Below, piece after piece: positions 8,793-17,009 of a stretch of DNA of 64,000 nucleotides. Position 1 is the stretch's first letter. Each line of letters opens with the position of its first letter. Origin of the DNA: Roseateles depolymerans. Lineage in GTDB: Bacteria > Pseudomonadota > Gammaproteobacteria > Burkholderiales > Burkholderiaceae_C. Below the pieces are notes generated by a model. The model had not been told where the DNA came from, ran no database searches, and worked only from the letters and a program-made list of their open reading frames with translations. The position numbers and the translations under genes were made by a program. The stretch covers positions 1,553,858-1,617,857 of the forward strand of contig NZ_QUMT01000001.1 of the NCBI RefSeq assembly GCF_003387155.1, written 5' to 3'.

Positions 8793-8836
8793 ATGGCACC
8801 GTGATGGCACCGTGATGGCACCGTGATGGCACCGCA
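8793..8836 (+). repeat. 11-bp tandem repeat, four copies
   Basis: The unit atggcaccgtg occurs three times exactly and a fourth time with the last two bases changed (atggcaccgca). The array lies 45 bases upstream of the glycine-zipper lipoprotein start, in its probable promoter or leader. One turn per unit (11 bp) places every copy on about the same face of the helix. Confidence 0.9.
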
Positions 8837-8880
8837 GGCGTCGGAGGGGGTGTGACAACCAACTGGAGACCAGGACCATC

Positions 8881-9186
8881 ATGAACACATCTCGACTGAC
8901 CGCACCGCTGCTGATCGCAGTGGCTGCCGCGCTGACCGTGGGCTGCGCATCGGATTCCCGCCAACGCCGTGAGGACGGCCGCAATGCCGCCGTCGGCGCG
9001 GTCGGGGGCGCCGTGATTGGCGCGGTGACCGGCGGGGATGCCCTGACCGGAGCCGCCATCGGCGCGGTGGCCGGCGCGGTGATTGGCCGACTGATGGTGG
9101 ACGGCCGCGAGCGCCAGGTCTACTCGGACGGCCGTGGCGGCCGCTACTGGGTGGATGAAGACGGCCGTCGCCACACCGTCCGTTGA
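8881..9186 (+). CDS. Glycine-zipper domain lipoprotein
   Basis: A 101-residue envelope protein. The signal peptide ends in the lipobox TVGC, with the lipidated Cys at residue 22. Residues 36-76 are a glycine zipper (AAVGAVGGAVIGAVTGG, GAAIGAVAGAVIG), the pattern found in YMGG/Rick_17kDa-type outer membrane lipoproteins. The charged tail (RQVYSDGRGGRYWVDEDGRRH) is typical of small beta-proteobacterial members. Such proteins are thought to oligomerise through the zipper; no reaction is known. It has a GC-rich hairpin right after the stop and a tandem repeat upstream. Confidence 0.85.
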   Translation: MNTSRLTAPLLIAVAAALTVGCASDSRQRREDGRNAAVGAVGGAVIGAVTGGDALTGAAIGAVAGAVIGRLMVDGRERQVYSDGRGGRYWVDEDGRRHTVR

Positions 9187-9196
9187 GCTTGCAGAC

Positions 9197-9220
9197 ACGC
9201 GCCGCCCGAGGGCGGCGCGT
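9197..9220. terminator. GC-rich hairpin between convergent genes
   Basis: A 10-bp stem (acgcgccgcc with ggcggcgcgt) with a four-base loop sits 10 bases after the lipoprotein stop and 20 bases before the LOV-kinase stop. It is followed by only two T bases, so termination strength is uncertain. Its position suits a shared terminator. Confidence 0.55.
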
Positions 9221-9240
9221 TTACCGAAGAAGAGGGGTCC

Positions 9241-10854
9241 TCAGGACTGCCCGTCCAGCGCCCGCCGCACCTTGACCCGCAGGTCCTCCGAGGTGAAGGG
9301 CTTGAAGACGATGTCATAGCTCTGCCCACCCCAGCGCTCCGGACTGCCATCGGCAAAGCCGGTCATCAAGAGCACCTTGAGGGAGGGCGACAGCCGCTGG
9401 GCGTCATAGGCCAGCAGCACGCCATTCTTGCTGCCGGGCATGATGATGTCGGTCAGCAGCAGCCGCACCTGCGGGTTCTCCTTGAGCAACTGCATCGCAT
9501 CCTGGGCACCGTGGGCCACGTGGCAGACATAGCCGGCCGCCTCGAGCATCGACGCAGCAGTCTGCGCCACCTCCGGGCGGTCATCCACCACCAGGATCTG
9601 CTCACCCTGGCCGGAGCGCGGCAAGGTGGCTTGGGATTCTCGCGGCGCGGCCGAATCGCTGACCGCAGGGAAATACAGCCGCACCGTGGTGCCGGTCTTT
9701 TCTTCCGAATAGATGGTCGCCACGCCGCCGCTTTGCTTGGCAAACCCATAGACCATGGACAGGCCCAGGCCGGTGCCGCCGCGTTCCGCCTTGGTGGTGA
9801 AGAAGGGGTCCATCACCCGCGCCAGGATGGGCGCCGGGATGCCCTCGCCCTCGTCGCTGACGCTCACCGAGACATAGTCCCCCGGCAGCACCAGCCCGTG
9901 ACGGCCCGCGTCTTCCGCGGTGGTGCGAAGGTTCCCGGACCGGATCCAGATGCGGCCGCCACGCGGCATCGCGTCCCGCGCATTCACCAGCAGGTTCAGC
10001 AGCGCCGCCTCGAACTGGGAGGGGTCGATCCGCACATTTGCGGTGTTGGGGTCCAGGTCCATCAGCAGGCGCACATCCCCCAGGGAGCTGGAGGCCATGT
10101 CGGCCGTGCGATGGATCGCATCGTTTACATTCACGACCCGACCCTGCAGCTGCTGCTTGCGGGCGAAGGCCAGCAATTGCTGCGTCAGGGCGCCCGAGCG
10201 GGCCGCCGCCGCTCGCACATTGGCGATGGACCGGGTCATCAGCGCATCATCCGGCGCAACGACCTGCAGCCGATGGGCCGCCACCTCCGCATTGCCGGTG
10301 ATCACCTGCAGCAGGTTGTTGAAGTCGTGGGCAATGCCGCCGGTGAGCTGTCCCAGCGCTTCCATTTTTTGGGCCTGGCGCAGGGCGGCTTCCGCATCCC
10401 GGCGCCGGCTGACGTCGAGCTGCGAGGAGAAGTAATACAGCAGCTCGCCCGACTCGCTGCGCACCGGCGTGAGGAACAGCGCATTCCAGAAGGTGGACCC
10501 GTCCTTGCGGTAGTTCAGCAGCTCCACCGTCAGCTCCCGTTCCGAGCGCAGGGCCTCGGCAATCAGCTTCACGGTGCTGGGGTCCGTGTCCGGCCCCTGG
10601 AGAAAGCGGCAGTTCTTGCCCAGGATCTCGTCCTCGGTGTAGCCCGTCATCTCCAGGAAGGCGTGGTTGGCAAACACCAATGGCGTGTCCGGCTGACGCG
10701 GATCGGCCACCACCATCGGCATGCGAGTGGCTTGCACGGCCGCGAAGAAGATGTCCCGGCCGTGGCCACTGGAGGCGAAGCCCTCCGTCTGCACACGGGC
10801 GTTGTGGCGGGGCAGATGCGGCGTCTTGTCGCGAGGGTCGGTGTCTGAACTCAT
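9241..10854 (-). CDS. LOV-domain hybrid histidine kinase (blue-light sensor)
   Basis: A 537-residue cytoplasmic sensor. Residues about 35-150 form a PAS/LOV domain with the diagnostic GKNCRFLQ; Cys82 is the residue expected to form the flavin adduct under blue light. The kinase core follows, with phospho-acceptor His176 in GGIAHDFNNLL, an N box LLNLLVNARDAM and G boxes (DEGEGIP, GGTGLGLSMVYGF). The last 120 residues are a receiver domain with the acceptor Asp in LLLTDIIMPG. This LOV-kinase-receiver layout and length match the characterised Pseudomonas syringae LOV kinase. No separate partner regulator adjoins it. I took the ATG at 10854 because upstream codons add no conserved sequence. Confidence 0.93.
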   Translation of the reverse strand: MSSDTDPRDKTPHLPRHNARVQTEGFASSGHGRDIFFAAVQATRMPMVVADPRQPDTPLVFANHAFLEMTGYTEDEILGKNCRFLQGPDTDPSTVKLIAEALRSERELTVELLNYRKDGSTFWNALFLTPVRSESGELLYYFSSQLDVSRRRDAEAALRQAQKMEALGQLTGGIAHDFNNLLQVITGNAEVAAHRLQVVAPDDALMTRSIANVRAAAARSGALTQQLLAFARKQQLQGRVVNVNDAIHRTADMASSSLGDVRLLMDLDPNTANVRIDPSQFEAALLNLLVNARDAMPRGGRIWIRSGNLRTTAEDAGRHGLVLPGDYVSVSVSDEGEGIPAPILARVMDPFFTTKAERGGTGLGLSMVYGFAKQSGGVATIYSEEKTGTTVRLYFPAVSDSAAPRESQATLPRSGQGEQILVVDDRPEVAQTAASMLEAAGYVCHVAHGAQDAMQLLKENPQVRLLLTDIIMPGSKNGVLLAYDAQRLSPSLKVLLMTGFADGSPERWGGQSYDIVFKPFTSEDLRVKVRRALDGQS

Positions 10855-10943
10855 AAAGGGAGGTCCAAAAAGACTTCCCTCATGGTGCCGGGCCTGCGCC
10901 GACGGCTGCGCCGGTGGACCCCGTGTTCGTTTGCAGGACAAGT

Positions 10944-10979
10944 CTGACAGGGCTGCACTGCACGAGTGCAGCCTGTCAG
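10944..10979 (-). terminator. Long hairpin after the glycosyltransferase gene
   Basis: The arms ctgacagggctgcact and agtgcagcctgtcag pair over 15 bases with one bulged G and a short loop. The hairpin begins 14 bases past the glycosyltransferase stop in its direction of transcription and lies upstream of the LOV-kinase start. There is no T-run, so it may need Rho or act to stabilise the mRNA end. Confidence 0.6.
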
Positions 10980-10992
10980 GAGGCCTGGCGTC

Positions 10993-12117
10993 TCAGATGC
11001 GGGCGGGCTGCGGGGCCGCCAGTTTGAGCCAGCGCCGCAGCCGCAGCGCGCGCACAAACCAGGCCCGGCCGATGTAGGCCGCGTAGAGATCCGCCAGCGG
11101 CATCGGGCAGGACTTCAGGAAGGCCGCCTTGTATTGGGCGATGGTCTCGCCCGGGTTGTCCGGCTGCGCGCTGCAGGCGGTGCGTGCGGTGCCGATGAAA
11201 TGGCAGGCCAGGAAATGGCTCCAGGCAAAACGCGCGCGTTCGTCCAGGGCCTGGACATCGACCTGGGCAGGCAGGTCCAGCAAGGCTTCGGAGAGATGCT
11301 GCGCCTTGACGAGGGACGGCGTTGCCAGGATGGACCCTTCCCACTTGCGATAGGCCACCCACACCTGCGGCTCGTACCAGACCGATGCGGCCCGCAGCAG
11401 CAAAGGGGCTGCCAGCGTCACGTCCTCGAAATAGCGGCCGGCGGGGAAGCGCAAGCCTTCCCACACGCTGCGTTTGGCGATCTTGGACCAGCAATGCAGT
11501 TGACCCGCCTCGAACAGCCCGCGCAGCAGCACGCAGGGGTCGGCGATCGGCTGCCGCGCCGGGCCACTGAAGGTGCGACGGTGTCCCTCACCGCGCAGCC
11601 GGTGCTTCAGGCGAGGCGCCTGGCGCAGCACCGAGTAGTCGCACAACACGAGTTCCGGCTGCTCGCGCCGCACCAGCTTGCGCAGTCCCTCCACCGCGCC
11701 TGGCAGCAGACAGTCGTCGGAGTCCAGGAACCAGAGGTAGTCGCCCCGGGCCGCATCCAGCAGGCCGTTGCGCACCACCGAGATGCCCTGGTTCTCGGCA
11801 TGAAACTGCGTGTGGATGCGGACGGTGGGGGAGGAGAACTCGGCCGCCAGTTGTCGCATCAGATCGGTCGAGCCGTCGGTGGACCGGTCGTCCAGCATCA
11901 CGATTTCGACGCTTTCATCGACCTGCGACACCACCGACATCAGGCATTCCCGCAGAAAGGCCTGGACGTTGTAGACGGGGATCAGGATGGACAACCACGG
12001 CCGCGTCAAGGCGGCAGCCGGGGCGGATGTCCGGTCACGCCCCCCAGCGGACGCGCTGGCCGAAGTGCCGGTGGAGGCGGGCGATGTCGCCGCGTCGGCC
12101 GCCGAGATGCGTCCCAT
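10993..12117 (-). CDS. Family 2 glycosyltransferase
   Basis: A GT-A fold enzyme of about 374 residues. The nucleotide-sugar binding segment is LSILIPVYNVQAFLRECL, followed by EIVMLDDRSTDGST, and the metal-binding DXD is in YLWFLDSDDCLLPGAVE. GISVVRNGLLDAARGD is the typical GT2 loop. It lacks transmembrane segments, so it acts at the cytoplasmic face, probably in polysaccharide or O-antigen-like synthesis; donor and acceptor are unknown. An in-frame GTG at 12195 would add 26 residues, and the Ala/Ser-rich stretch before the domain is not conserved. No sugar-polymer genes adjoin it. It is an isolated gene ended by a hairpin. Confidence 0.85.
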   Translation of the reverse strand: MGRISAADAATSPASTGTSASASAGGRDRTSAPAAALTRPWLSILIPVYNVQAFLRECLMSVVSQVDESVEIVMLDDRSTDGSTDLMRQLAAEFSSPTVRIHTQFHAENQGISVVRNGLLDAARGDYLWFLDSDDCLLPGAVEGLRKLVRREQPELVLCDYSVLRQAPRLKHRLRGEGHRRTFSGPARQPIADPCVLLRGLFEAGQLHCWSKIAKRSVWEGLRFPAGRYFEDVTLAAPLLLRAASVWYEPQVWVAYRKWEGSILATPSLVKAQHLSEALLDLPAQVDVQALDERARFAWSHFLACHFIGTARTACSAQPDNPGETIAQYKAAFLKSCPMPLADLYAAYIGRAWFVRALRLRRWLKLAAPQPARI

Positions 12118-12265
12118 TGGCGCAAGGGCAGGGGAGGCTTGGCTGATCACGGTCGGGCATCCTGCAGGCAAAGTCGTCAGTGTCGCTGGTCGCACACCGA
12201 AATCGTACGGTGCAAATCAACAAATCTGTGAGGGAGTTGATACAGATTCGCCGATTGGTGACCGA

Positions 12266-13120
12266 TCAGGCGTCGTGCTCGTCTCGGGTATGTCCGAGCA
12301 GATGGACGGTGGCGGGAGCGGGCGCGGACGAGGCCAGCCGGGACAGGGCGCTCAAATGGGCGGCCGCGGCAGGCAAATGCGCGTCTTTCAACGCCTGGAG
12401 GGCCTTGTGCCATAGATCGCGGTTGGCTTTTGTCCCGGGACTGTCTCCGGCGCGGCGTAGCTTGAGGCCGTGATCGAGGCTGACGAGTTGGTGGACCAGT
12501 TTGGCTGTTTCTCGCACCCTTCCCTCCAACTTGCTGGCGTATTGGAGGGTCGAGCCGAGTTGGGGGGCTTTCATGTCCTCCGACTTTAGATTCGCGAACT
12601 GGCTTATGAACTGCTCGGCATGGCTGGAACTCGCCATCACAGCCGGTGAAGGAAGCTCCCGGCAGGCCTCCTGCAATTCGTCGAGCGCCCGGCGCATTGA
12701 GGTCAGATGCGGGGCGAGGAGTTCTTTGGCATTCTCGACAAGCGCGTTGACCACGCTTTGCAGGGAAAGCCGATGGAGCTTGGCCACGGTTTGATGGTGG
12801 CCGGATAACGGCATCGTCATGTGGAGGTCGGTCTTTCTGCCGACGGGCGTCTCCTTGGCCAGCGAGTGCAACAGGTATTCGCGGTTCTCTACGATTTCCT
12901 GGCAGATCTGAAGCAGCTTCTGGCGCTTGGACTCAGGCATCTGCGCCGCCGGATCGTTCGACTGCAGAAAGTTCACCAGATCCTTGGCGGCGCGATGGTT
13001 CTCCTGATGGGCCAGCATGAACGCGGTGCACTCTGCTTCGCTCAAGTGGCTGGCAATGTCTTGCCCATAGAGGGGATCGGGCGACGAGGCGCCCATGGAG
13101 GAGGACGGTTGGAAGTGCAT
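12266..13120 (-). CDS. Hypothetical helical protein
   Basis: I do not recognise this 284-residue protein. It has no signal peptide or membrane segment. Nearly all of it is predicted from composition to be alpha-helical (for example AECTAFMLAHQENHRAAKDL and QSVVNALVENAKELLAPHL), with Leu and Ala heptad-like spacing in several places. The N-terminus is Ser/Pro-rich (MHFQPSSSMGASSPDP), which is a composition seen in type III effectors but is not diagnostic. It ends in a charged HTRDEHDA. Base composition is less GC-rich than its neighbours. It stands alone between a glycosyltransferase and the fructose locus. Confidence 0.65.
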   Translation of the reverse strand: MHFQPSSSMGASSPDPLYGQDIASHLSEAECTAFMLAHQENHRAAKDLVNFLQSNDPAAQMPESKRQKLLQICQEIVENREYLLHSLAKETPVGRKTDLHMTMPLSGHHQTVAKLHRLSLQSVVNALVENAKELLAPHLTSMRRALDELQEACRELPSPAVMASSSHAEQFISQFANLKSEDMKAPQLGSTLQYASKLEGRVRETAKLVHQLVSLDHGLKLRRAGDSPGTKANRDLWHKALQALKDAHLPAAAAHLSALSRLASSAPAPATVHLLGHTRDEHDA

Positions 13121-13177
13121 GAGTCCGACGCGCGGGGTGAAAGACCCCTCTGTGTGCGGTCGGCCGCGTGATCCGGT

Positions 13178-13819
13178 TCAGGCTGCTTCAGCGGCCCCGC
13201 CCCAAGGGAGCTGCCAGTCCGCCCGCTGCGCCACCGCCTCGACCTGGCGGGCGTTTGGTTCATCGCTGCCCAGCGCCCAGGCGCGCGCGTCTTCCGGACT
13301 GCGGCCATGCCGTTCATGGCGCGCGATCAGTTGCGCCAGACGCTGGTCCTGCGGCACGGCCACATGCCAGCATTCGTCCAGCAGCGGTTTGACCCCGGCC
13401 CAGGCGCCACTCTCCAGCAGCAGGTAGTTGCCCTCCACGATGACCAGCGGCAGGGACGGTGGCACCGCCAGCGCACCGGCAATCGGCTCCTCCAGGTCGC
13501 GGCGGAACTCGGGGGCGTAGACCGTGTCGTCGGGATCGCAAGCCCTCATCCGGCGCAGCAGGTGCACAAAGCCGGGCGCATCAAAGGTGTCCGGCGCGCC
13601 CTTGCGGCCGGCGCGGCCCAGGCGTTCGAGCTCGGCCTGCGCCAGATGGAAACCATCCATCGGCACCACCTGGGCTTGCGAGCCCAGTGCGTCCTTGAGC
13701 AGCGCAGCGACGGTGGACTTGCCGGCGCCCGGAGGGCCGGCCAGTCCCAGCATGCGTCGCCCGCCGCGTGCCAGCAGGGCCTGCGCCCGCCGCAGGGCTT
13801 CTTCCGGCAACTGCATCAC
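13178..13819 (-). CDS. FrcK-like P-loop nucleoside/sugar kinase family protein
   Basis: A 213-residue kinase of the uridine kinase/PRK superfamily. Walker A is GLAGPPGAGKST (residues 25-36). VVPMDGFHLAQAELERLG carries the acidic residue and family DGFH motif, RKGAPDTFDAPGF is the substrate loop and LVIVEGNYLLLESGAW is the second acidic strand. This is the family of FrcK, encoded in the fructose ABC-transport operon of Sinorhizobium meliloti; its substrate is not firmly established. The start codon overlaps the stop of the upstream PfkB gene (ATGA-type, 4 bases), so the two are translationally coupled. Together they diverge from frcBCA. Confidence 0.85.
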   Translation of the reverse strand: MMQLPEEALRRAQALLARGGRRMLGLAGPPGAGKSTVAALLKDALGSQAQVVPMDGFHLAQAELERLGRAGRKGAPDTFDAPGFVHLLRRMRACDPDDTVYAPEFRRDLEEPIAGALAVPPSLPLVIVEGNYLLLESGAWAGVKPLLDECWHVAVPQDQRLAQLIARHERHGRSPEDARAWALGSDEPNARQVEAVAQRADWQLPWGGAAEAA

Positions 13820-14751
13820 GACACCTCCCTGCGATAGGGCAGGTCGGCACCGCGCCGGGAGCAGGTGATGGCCGCCGCGCGGGTGGCCAGCGACAGGATG
13901 CGGCGAATCGGGTCCGTGCCGAGCCCGCGCAGCCCCGCTGGCGAGAGCAGGCCCATTTCATTCAAGGCGGTCAGCAGCATCGCCTGGAAGGTGTCGCCAG
14001 CGCCAACGGTGTCCACCACCTCCACCACCACCGGGTCTGCCTTGACCATGCCCGCCGCCGACCAGGCCAGGGCGCCTTCGCCGCCGCGGGTGATCACCAC
14101 CAGCGCCACGCCTGCGCGCAGCCAGCCGTCGGCAAGGGCTTCCAGGGCTTGACCGGGGTAGAGCAGCGAGAGGTCTTCCTCGCTCACCTTCAGCAGATGC
14201 GTGCGGGGCACCATCCAGTCGATCACCTCACGCCAGCGGGCGAGGTCCGGCTCCACATTGGTCCGGACGTTGGGGTCGTAGGCGATGACGCTGCGTTCCC
14301 GCTCCCGTTCCACCAGCGCCCGCTGGGTGCTGCCGGTGGGCTCGATGACCATGGCGTAGGAGCCAAAGTGATAGGCCGCGGCCGGCGGTGTGGCGGCCGC
14401 CACGGCCTCCAGCGCGGACAGGGGCACCTGCTGCTCCGCCGCGCCGTGGGAATAGAAGGCGTAGTCGGGCCCGCCGCCGGGGCCGATGCCGACCAGGCTC
14501 AGGGTCGTGGGCGCGTCGGTGCGCTGGACCAGGCTGGTGTCCACGCCTTCCTGCGCCATCGCGGCCATCAGCCGCTCCCCAAGAAACCCGCGCGACACGC
14601 CGCCAAAGAACCGCACCGCCTGCCCCAGGCGCGCCAGTCCGATGGCCACGTTCAGCGGCGACCCGCCTATGCGCGCATCCAGGGTGTGACCGGTGCCGGT
14701 GCGGCCCTGGTCGAACACATCCATCAGCGCTTCTCCGCTGACCACGATCAT
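13816..14751 (-). CDS. PfkB-family sugar kinase, probable fructokinase
   Basis: A 311-residue ribokinase-like enzyme that phosphorylates a sugar with ATP in the cytoplasm. The N-terminal GGSPLNVAIGLARLGQAVRFFGGVSRGFLG is PfkB signature 1. The C-terminal DTVGAGDTFQAMLL is signature 2, with the catalytic base Asp in GAGD. Length fits bacterial fructokinases (about 300). Its promoter region is shared with the divergent fructose-type ABC transporter, and its stop overlaps the next kinase. Fructose as substrate is inferred from that neighbourhood; ribose or another ketose is possible. Confidence 0.88.
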   Translation of the reverse strand: MIVVSGEALMDVFDQGRTGTGHTLDARIGGSPLNVAIGLARLGQAVRFFGGVSRGFLGERLMAAMAQEGVDTSLVQRTDAPTTLSLVGIGPGGGPDYAFYSHGAAEQQVPLSALEAVAAATPPAAAYHFGSYAMVIEPTGSTQRALVERERERSVIAYDPNVRTNVEPDLARWREVIDWMVPRTHLLKVSEEDLSLLYPGQALEALADGWLRAGVALVVITRGGEGALAWSAAGMVKADPVVVEVVDTVGAGDTFQAMLLTALNEMGLLSPAGLRGLGTDPIRRILSLATRAAAITCSRRGADLPYRREVS

Positions 14752-14822
14752 GACGGTCTTCCTTTCAGTCTCCGGGTCGAAAGCATGCCCGCGGCTGCCT
14801 CAAATCCAGCTAGTGGTTTTCC

Positions 14823-14850
14823 ATTAATCAATCCACTTGATTTATTTATC
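14823..14850. promoter_or_regulatory. Candidate ROK-repressor operator between the kinase and frcB genes
   Basis: The 149-base divergent spacer has an abruptly AT-rich core. It contains the inverted repeat atcaa-tccac-ttgat (14827-14841), widened to taatcaa/ttgattta. This would control both divergent units, and the ROK regulator encoded downstream of frcA is the natural candidate ligand-responsive protein. The assignment is an inference from position and symmetry. Confidence 0.5.
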
Positions 14851-14900
14851 AGCGATTTCCAGAATGGAGACACACCACAAAACCACCGGAGACAGCCCCC

Positions 14901-15935
14901 ATGAACCGCATCCGCTTTGCAGCACTGGCTTCCCTGACTTCTCGCGCACCCGTCGCCCTGGCCACCACCCTGGCGCTGTGCGCCTCCGCCGCCATGGCGC
15001 AGGACGTGCCGATGATCGGCCTGATCACCAAGACCGAGACCAATCCCTACTTCGTGAAGATGAAAGAGGGCGCGGCCGCCGCGGCCAAGGCCAAGGGGGC
15101 CAAGCTGCTGACGGCCGGCGGCAAGGCCGACGGGGACAACGCCAGCCAGGTGACGGCGCTGGAGAACATGGTGGCCGCCGGCGCCAAGACCATCCTGCTG
15201 GTGCCCAGCGACAGCAAGGCCATCGTGCCGGCGGTGAAGAAGGCGCGCGACAAGGGCGTGCTGGTGATTGCGCTGGACAGCCCCACCGACCCGACCGAAG
15301 CCGTGGATGCGCTGTTCGCAACGAACAACTACCGCGCCGGTGTGCTGATCGGCCAATATGCCAAGGCCGCGCTGGGCGGCAAGCCGCCGGTGATCGTCAC
15401 CCTGGACCTGTTCCCCGGCCACCCGGTGGGTGCGCAGCGCCACAACGGCTTCATGAACGGCCTGGGCCTGACCGCGCCGGATGCCAAGAGCAATGAACTG
15501 GGCAAGTCCACCGAGATCGCCTGCATGGCCGACAGCTACGGCGACCAGGCCAAGGGCCAGACCGGCATGGAGAACTGCCTGCAGCGCGCGCCCAATGTGA
15601 ATCTGGTCTACGCCATCAATGAGCCGGCCGCGGCAGGCGCCTACAACGCGCTGAAGAAGGCGGGCAAGGAGAAGGGCGTCATCATCGTGGCGGTGGACGG
15701 CGGCTGCCAGGGCGTCAAGGATGTGGGCGCCGGCAAGATCACCGCGACCAGCCAGCAATATCCGCTGGCCATGGCCCGCATGGGCGTGGAGGCGGGGGTT
15801 GAATTCGCCCGCACCGGCAAGAAGCCCAGCGGCTATACCGACACCGGCGTCGCGCTGATCGCCGACAAGGCCGTGGACGGCGTCGCCAGCCTGCCGGTCG
15901 CCAAGGGCCAGGAACTGTGCTGGGGCAACAAGTGA
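14901..15935 (+). CDS. frcB: Fructose-type ABC transporter substrate-binding protein
   Basis: A 344-residue periplasmic protein. The signal peptide ends in SAAMA (residue 33). The mature protein begins VPMIGLITKTETNPYFVKMK, the first strand of Peripla_BP_4 sugar binders of the ribose/fructose group. ILLVPSDSKAIVPAVKKARDKGV and DLFPGHPVGAQRHNGFMNG are characteristic segments, and the latter is typical of FrcB. It captures the sugar and delivers it to the FrcC/FrcA membrane complex encoded next. The locus content (two sugar kinases and a ROK regulator) supports fructose; ribose and mannose are alternatives, as S. meliloti FrcB also takes those. Confidence 0.9.
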   Translation: MNRIRFAALASLTSRAPVALATTLALCASAAMAQDVPMIGLITKTETNPYFVKMKEGAAAAAKAKGAKLLTAGGKADGDNASQVTALENMVAAGAKTILLVPSDSKAIVPAVKKARDKGVLVIALDSPTDPTEAVDALFATNNYRAGVLIGQYAKAALGGKPPVIVTLDLFPGHPVGAQRHNGFMNGLGLTAPDAKSNELGKSTEIACMADSYGDQAKGQTGMENCLQRAPNVNLVYAINEPAAAGAYNALKKAGKEKGVIIVAVDGGCQGVKDVGAGKITATSQQYPLAMARMGVEAGVEFARTGKKPSGYTDTGVALIADKAVDGVASLPVAKGQELCWGNK

Positions 15936-15967
15936 GCGCCGCGCCGCTGGACACGGGAGGCAGGATC

Positions 15968-17008
15968 ATGACGTCCGACCATCAGCCCGGGCCTTCGGCG
16001 CCCGCAGGACCCACCGCTGGGTCCACCGCTGGGTCCACCGCTGGCGCCCCGACCCATCGTCTGCCCGCCGGGCTGACGCTGGCCTCGCTGGGGCCCTTCA
16101 TTGCGCTGCTGATCGCCTGCGCCTTCTTCGCGACGCAAAGCCCGATCTTCCTGACCGGCGGCAATTTCTCGCTGATCCTTCAGCAGGTGGCGGTGGTGGG
16201 GGTGATCGCCATCGGGCAGACGCTGGTGATCCTGACCGCAGGCATCGACCTGTCCTGCGGCATGGTGATGTCGCTGGGCGGCATTTTGATGACCAAGCTG
16301 GCCGTGAGCAGCGGTCTGCCGCCGCCGCTGGCGGTGCTGGCGGGGCTGGCCGTCACAACGCTGTTTGGCCTGGCCAACGGTCTGCTGGTGACCCGGATCA
16401 AGCTGCCGTCCTTCATCGTGACGCTGGGGACGATGAACATCGCCTTCGCCATCACGCAGCTCTATTCCGAATCGCAGACCATCACCGACCTGCCGCCGAT
16501 GCTGACCGCGCTGGGCAACACCTTCTCCATCGGCGGGACCGAGTTTGCGTGGGGCACGGTGCTGATGCTGGCCTTGTATGGCCTGGCCTGGTTCGTGCTG
16601 CGGGAGACGGCCGCCGGGCGCCACGTCTATGCCGTGGGCAACAACCCGGAAGCCACCCGGCTGGTGGGCATTCCGACGCAGCGGGTGCTGCTGGCGGTGT
16701 ATGTCACAGCGGGCTTCTGTTATGGGCTGGCGTCGTTGCTGAGCGTCTCCCGCACCGGCGTGGGCGACCCCAATGCGGGGCAGACCGAGAACCTGGATGC
16801 CATCACGGCGGTGGTGCTGGGCGGCACCAGTCTCTTTGGCGGACGCGGCGTCATCATCGGCTCGCTGATCGGGGCGCTGGTGGTGGGCGTGTTCCGCAAC
16901 GGGCTGACGCTGATGGGCGTGTCCTCCATCTATCAGGTGCTGGTCACCGGGGTGCTGGTCATCCTGGCGGTGACGGCGGACCAACTCTCTCGTCGGGGAG
17001 CACGTTGA
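15968..17008 (+). CDS. frcC: Fructose-type ABC transporter permease
   Basis: A 346-residue inner-membrane protein of the RbsC/BPD_transp_2 family with about nine hydrophobic segments. GIDLSCGMVMSLGGI and the C-terminal AVVLGGTSLFGGRGVIIGSLIG are conserved RbsC/FrcC motifs. The ATG at 15968 is preceded by gggaggcag, a good ribosome site; an earlier GTG inside the frcB stop region is less likely. A short Gly-Ser-Thr-Ala repeat (AGSTAGSTAGA) in the cytoplasmic N-tail comes from three copies of the 12-mer gggtccaccgct. It is followed by frcA with one base between them. Confidence 0.9.
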   Translation: MTSDHQPGPSAPAGPTAGSTAGSTAGAPTHRLPAGLTLASLGPFIALLIACAFFATQSPIFLTGGNFSLILQQVAVVGVIAIGQTLVILTAGIDLSCGMVMSLGGILMTKLAVSSGLPPPLAVLAGLAVTTLFGLANGLLVTRIKLPSFIVTLGTMNIAFAITQLYSESQTITDLPPMLTALGNTFSIGGTEFAWGTVLMLALYGLAWFVLRETAAGRHVYAVGNNPEATRLVGIPTQRVLLAVYVTAGFCYGLASLLSVSRTGVGDPNAGQTENLDAITAVVLGGTSLFGGRGVIIGSLIGALVVGVFRNGLTLMGVSSIYQVLVTGVLVILAVTADQLSRRGAR

Positions 17009-17009
17009 C

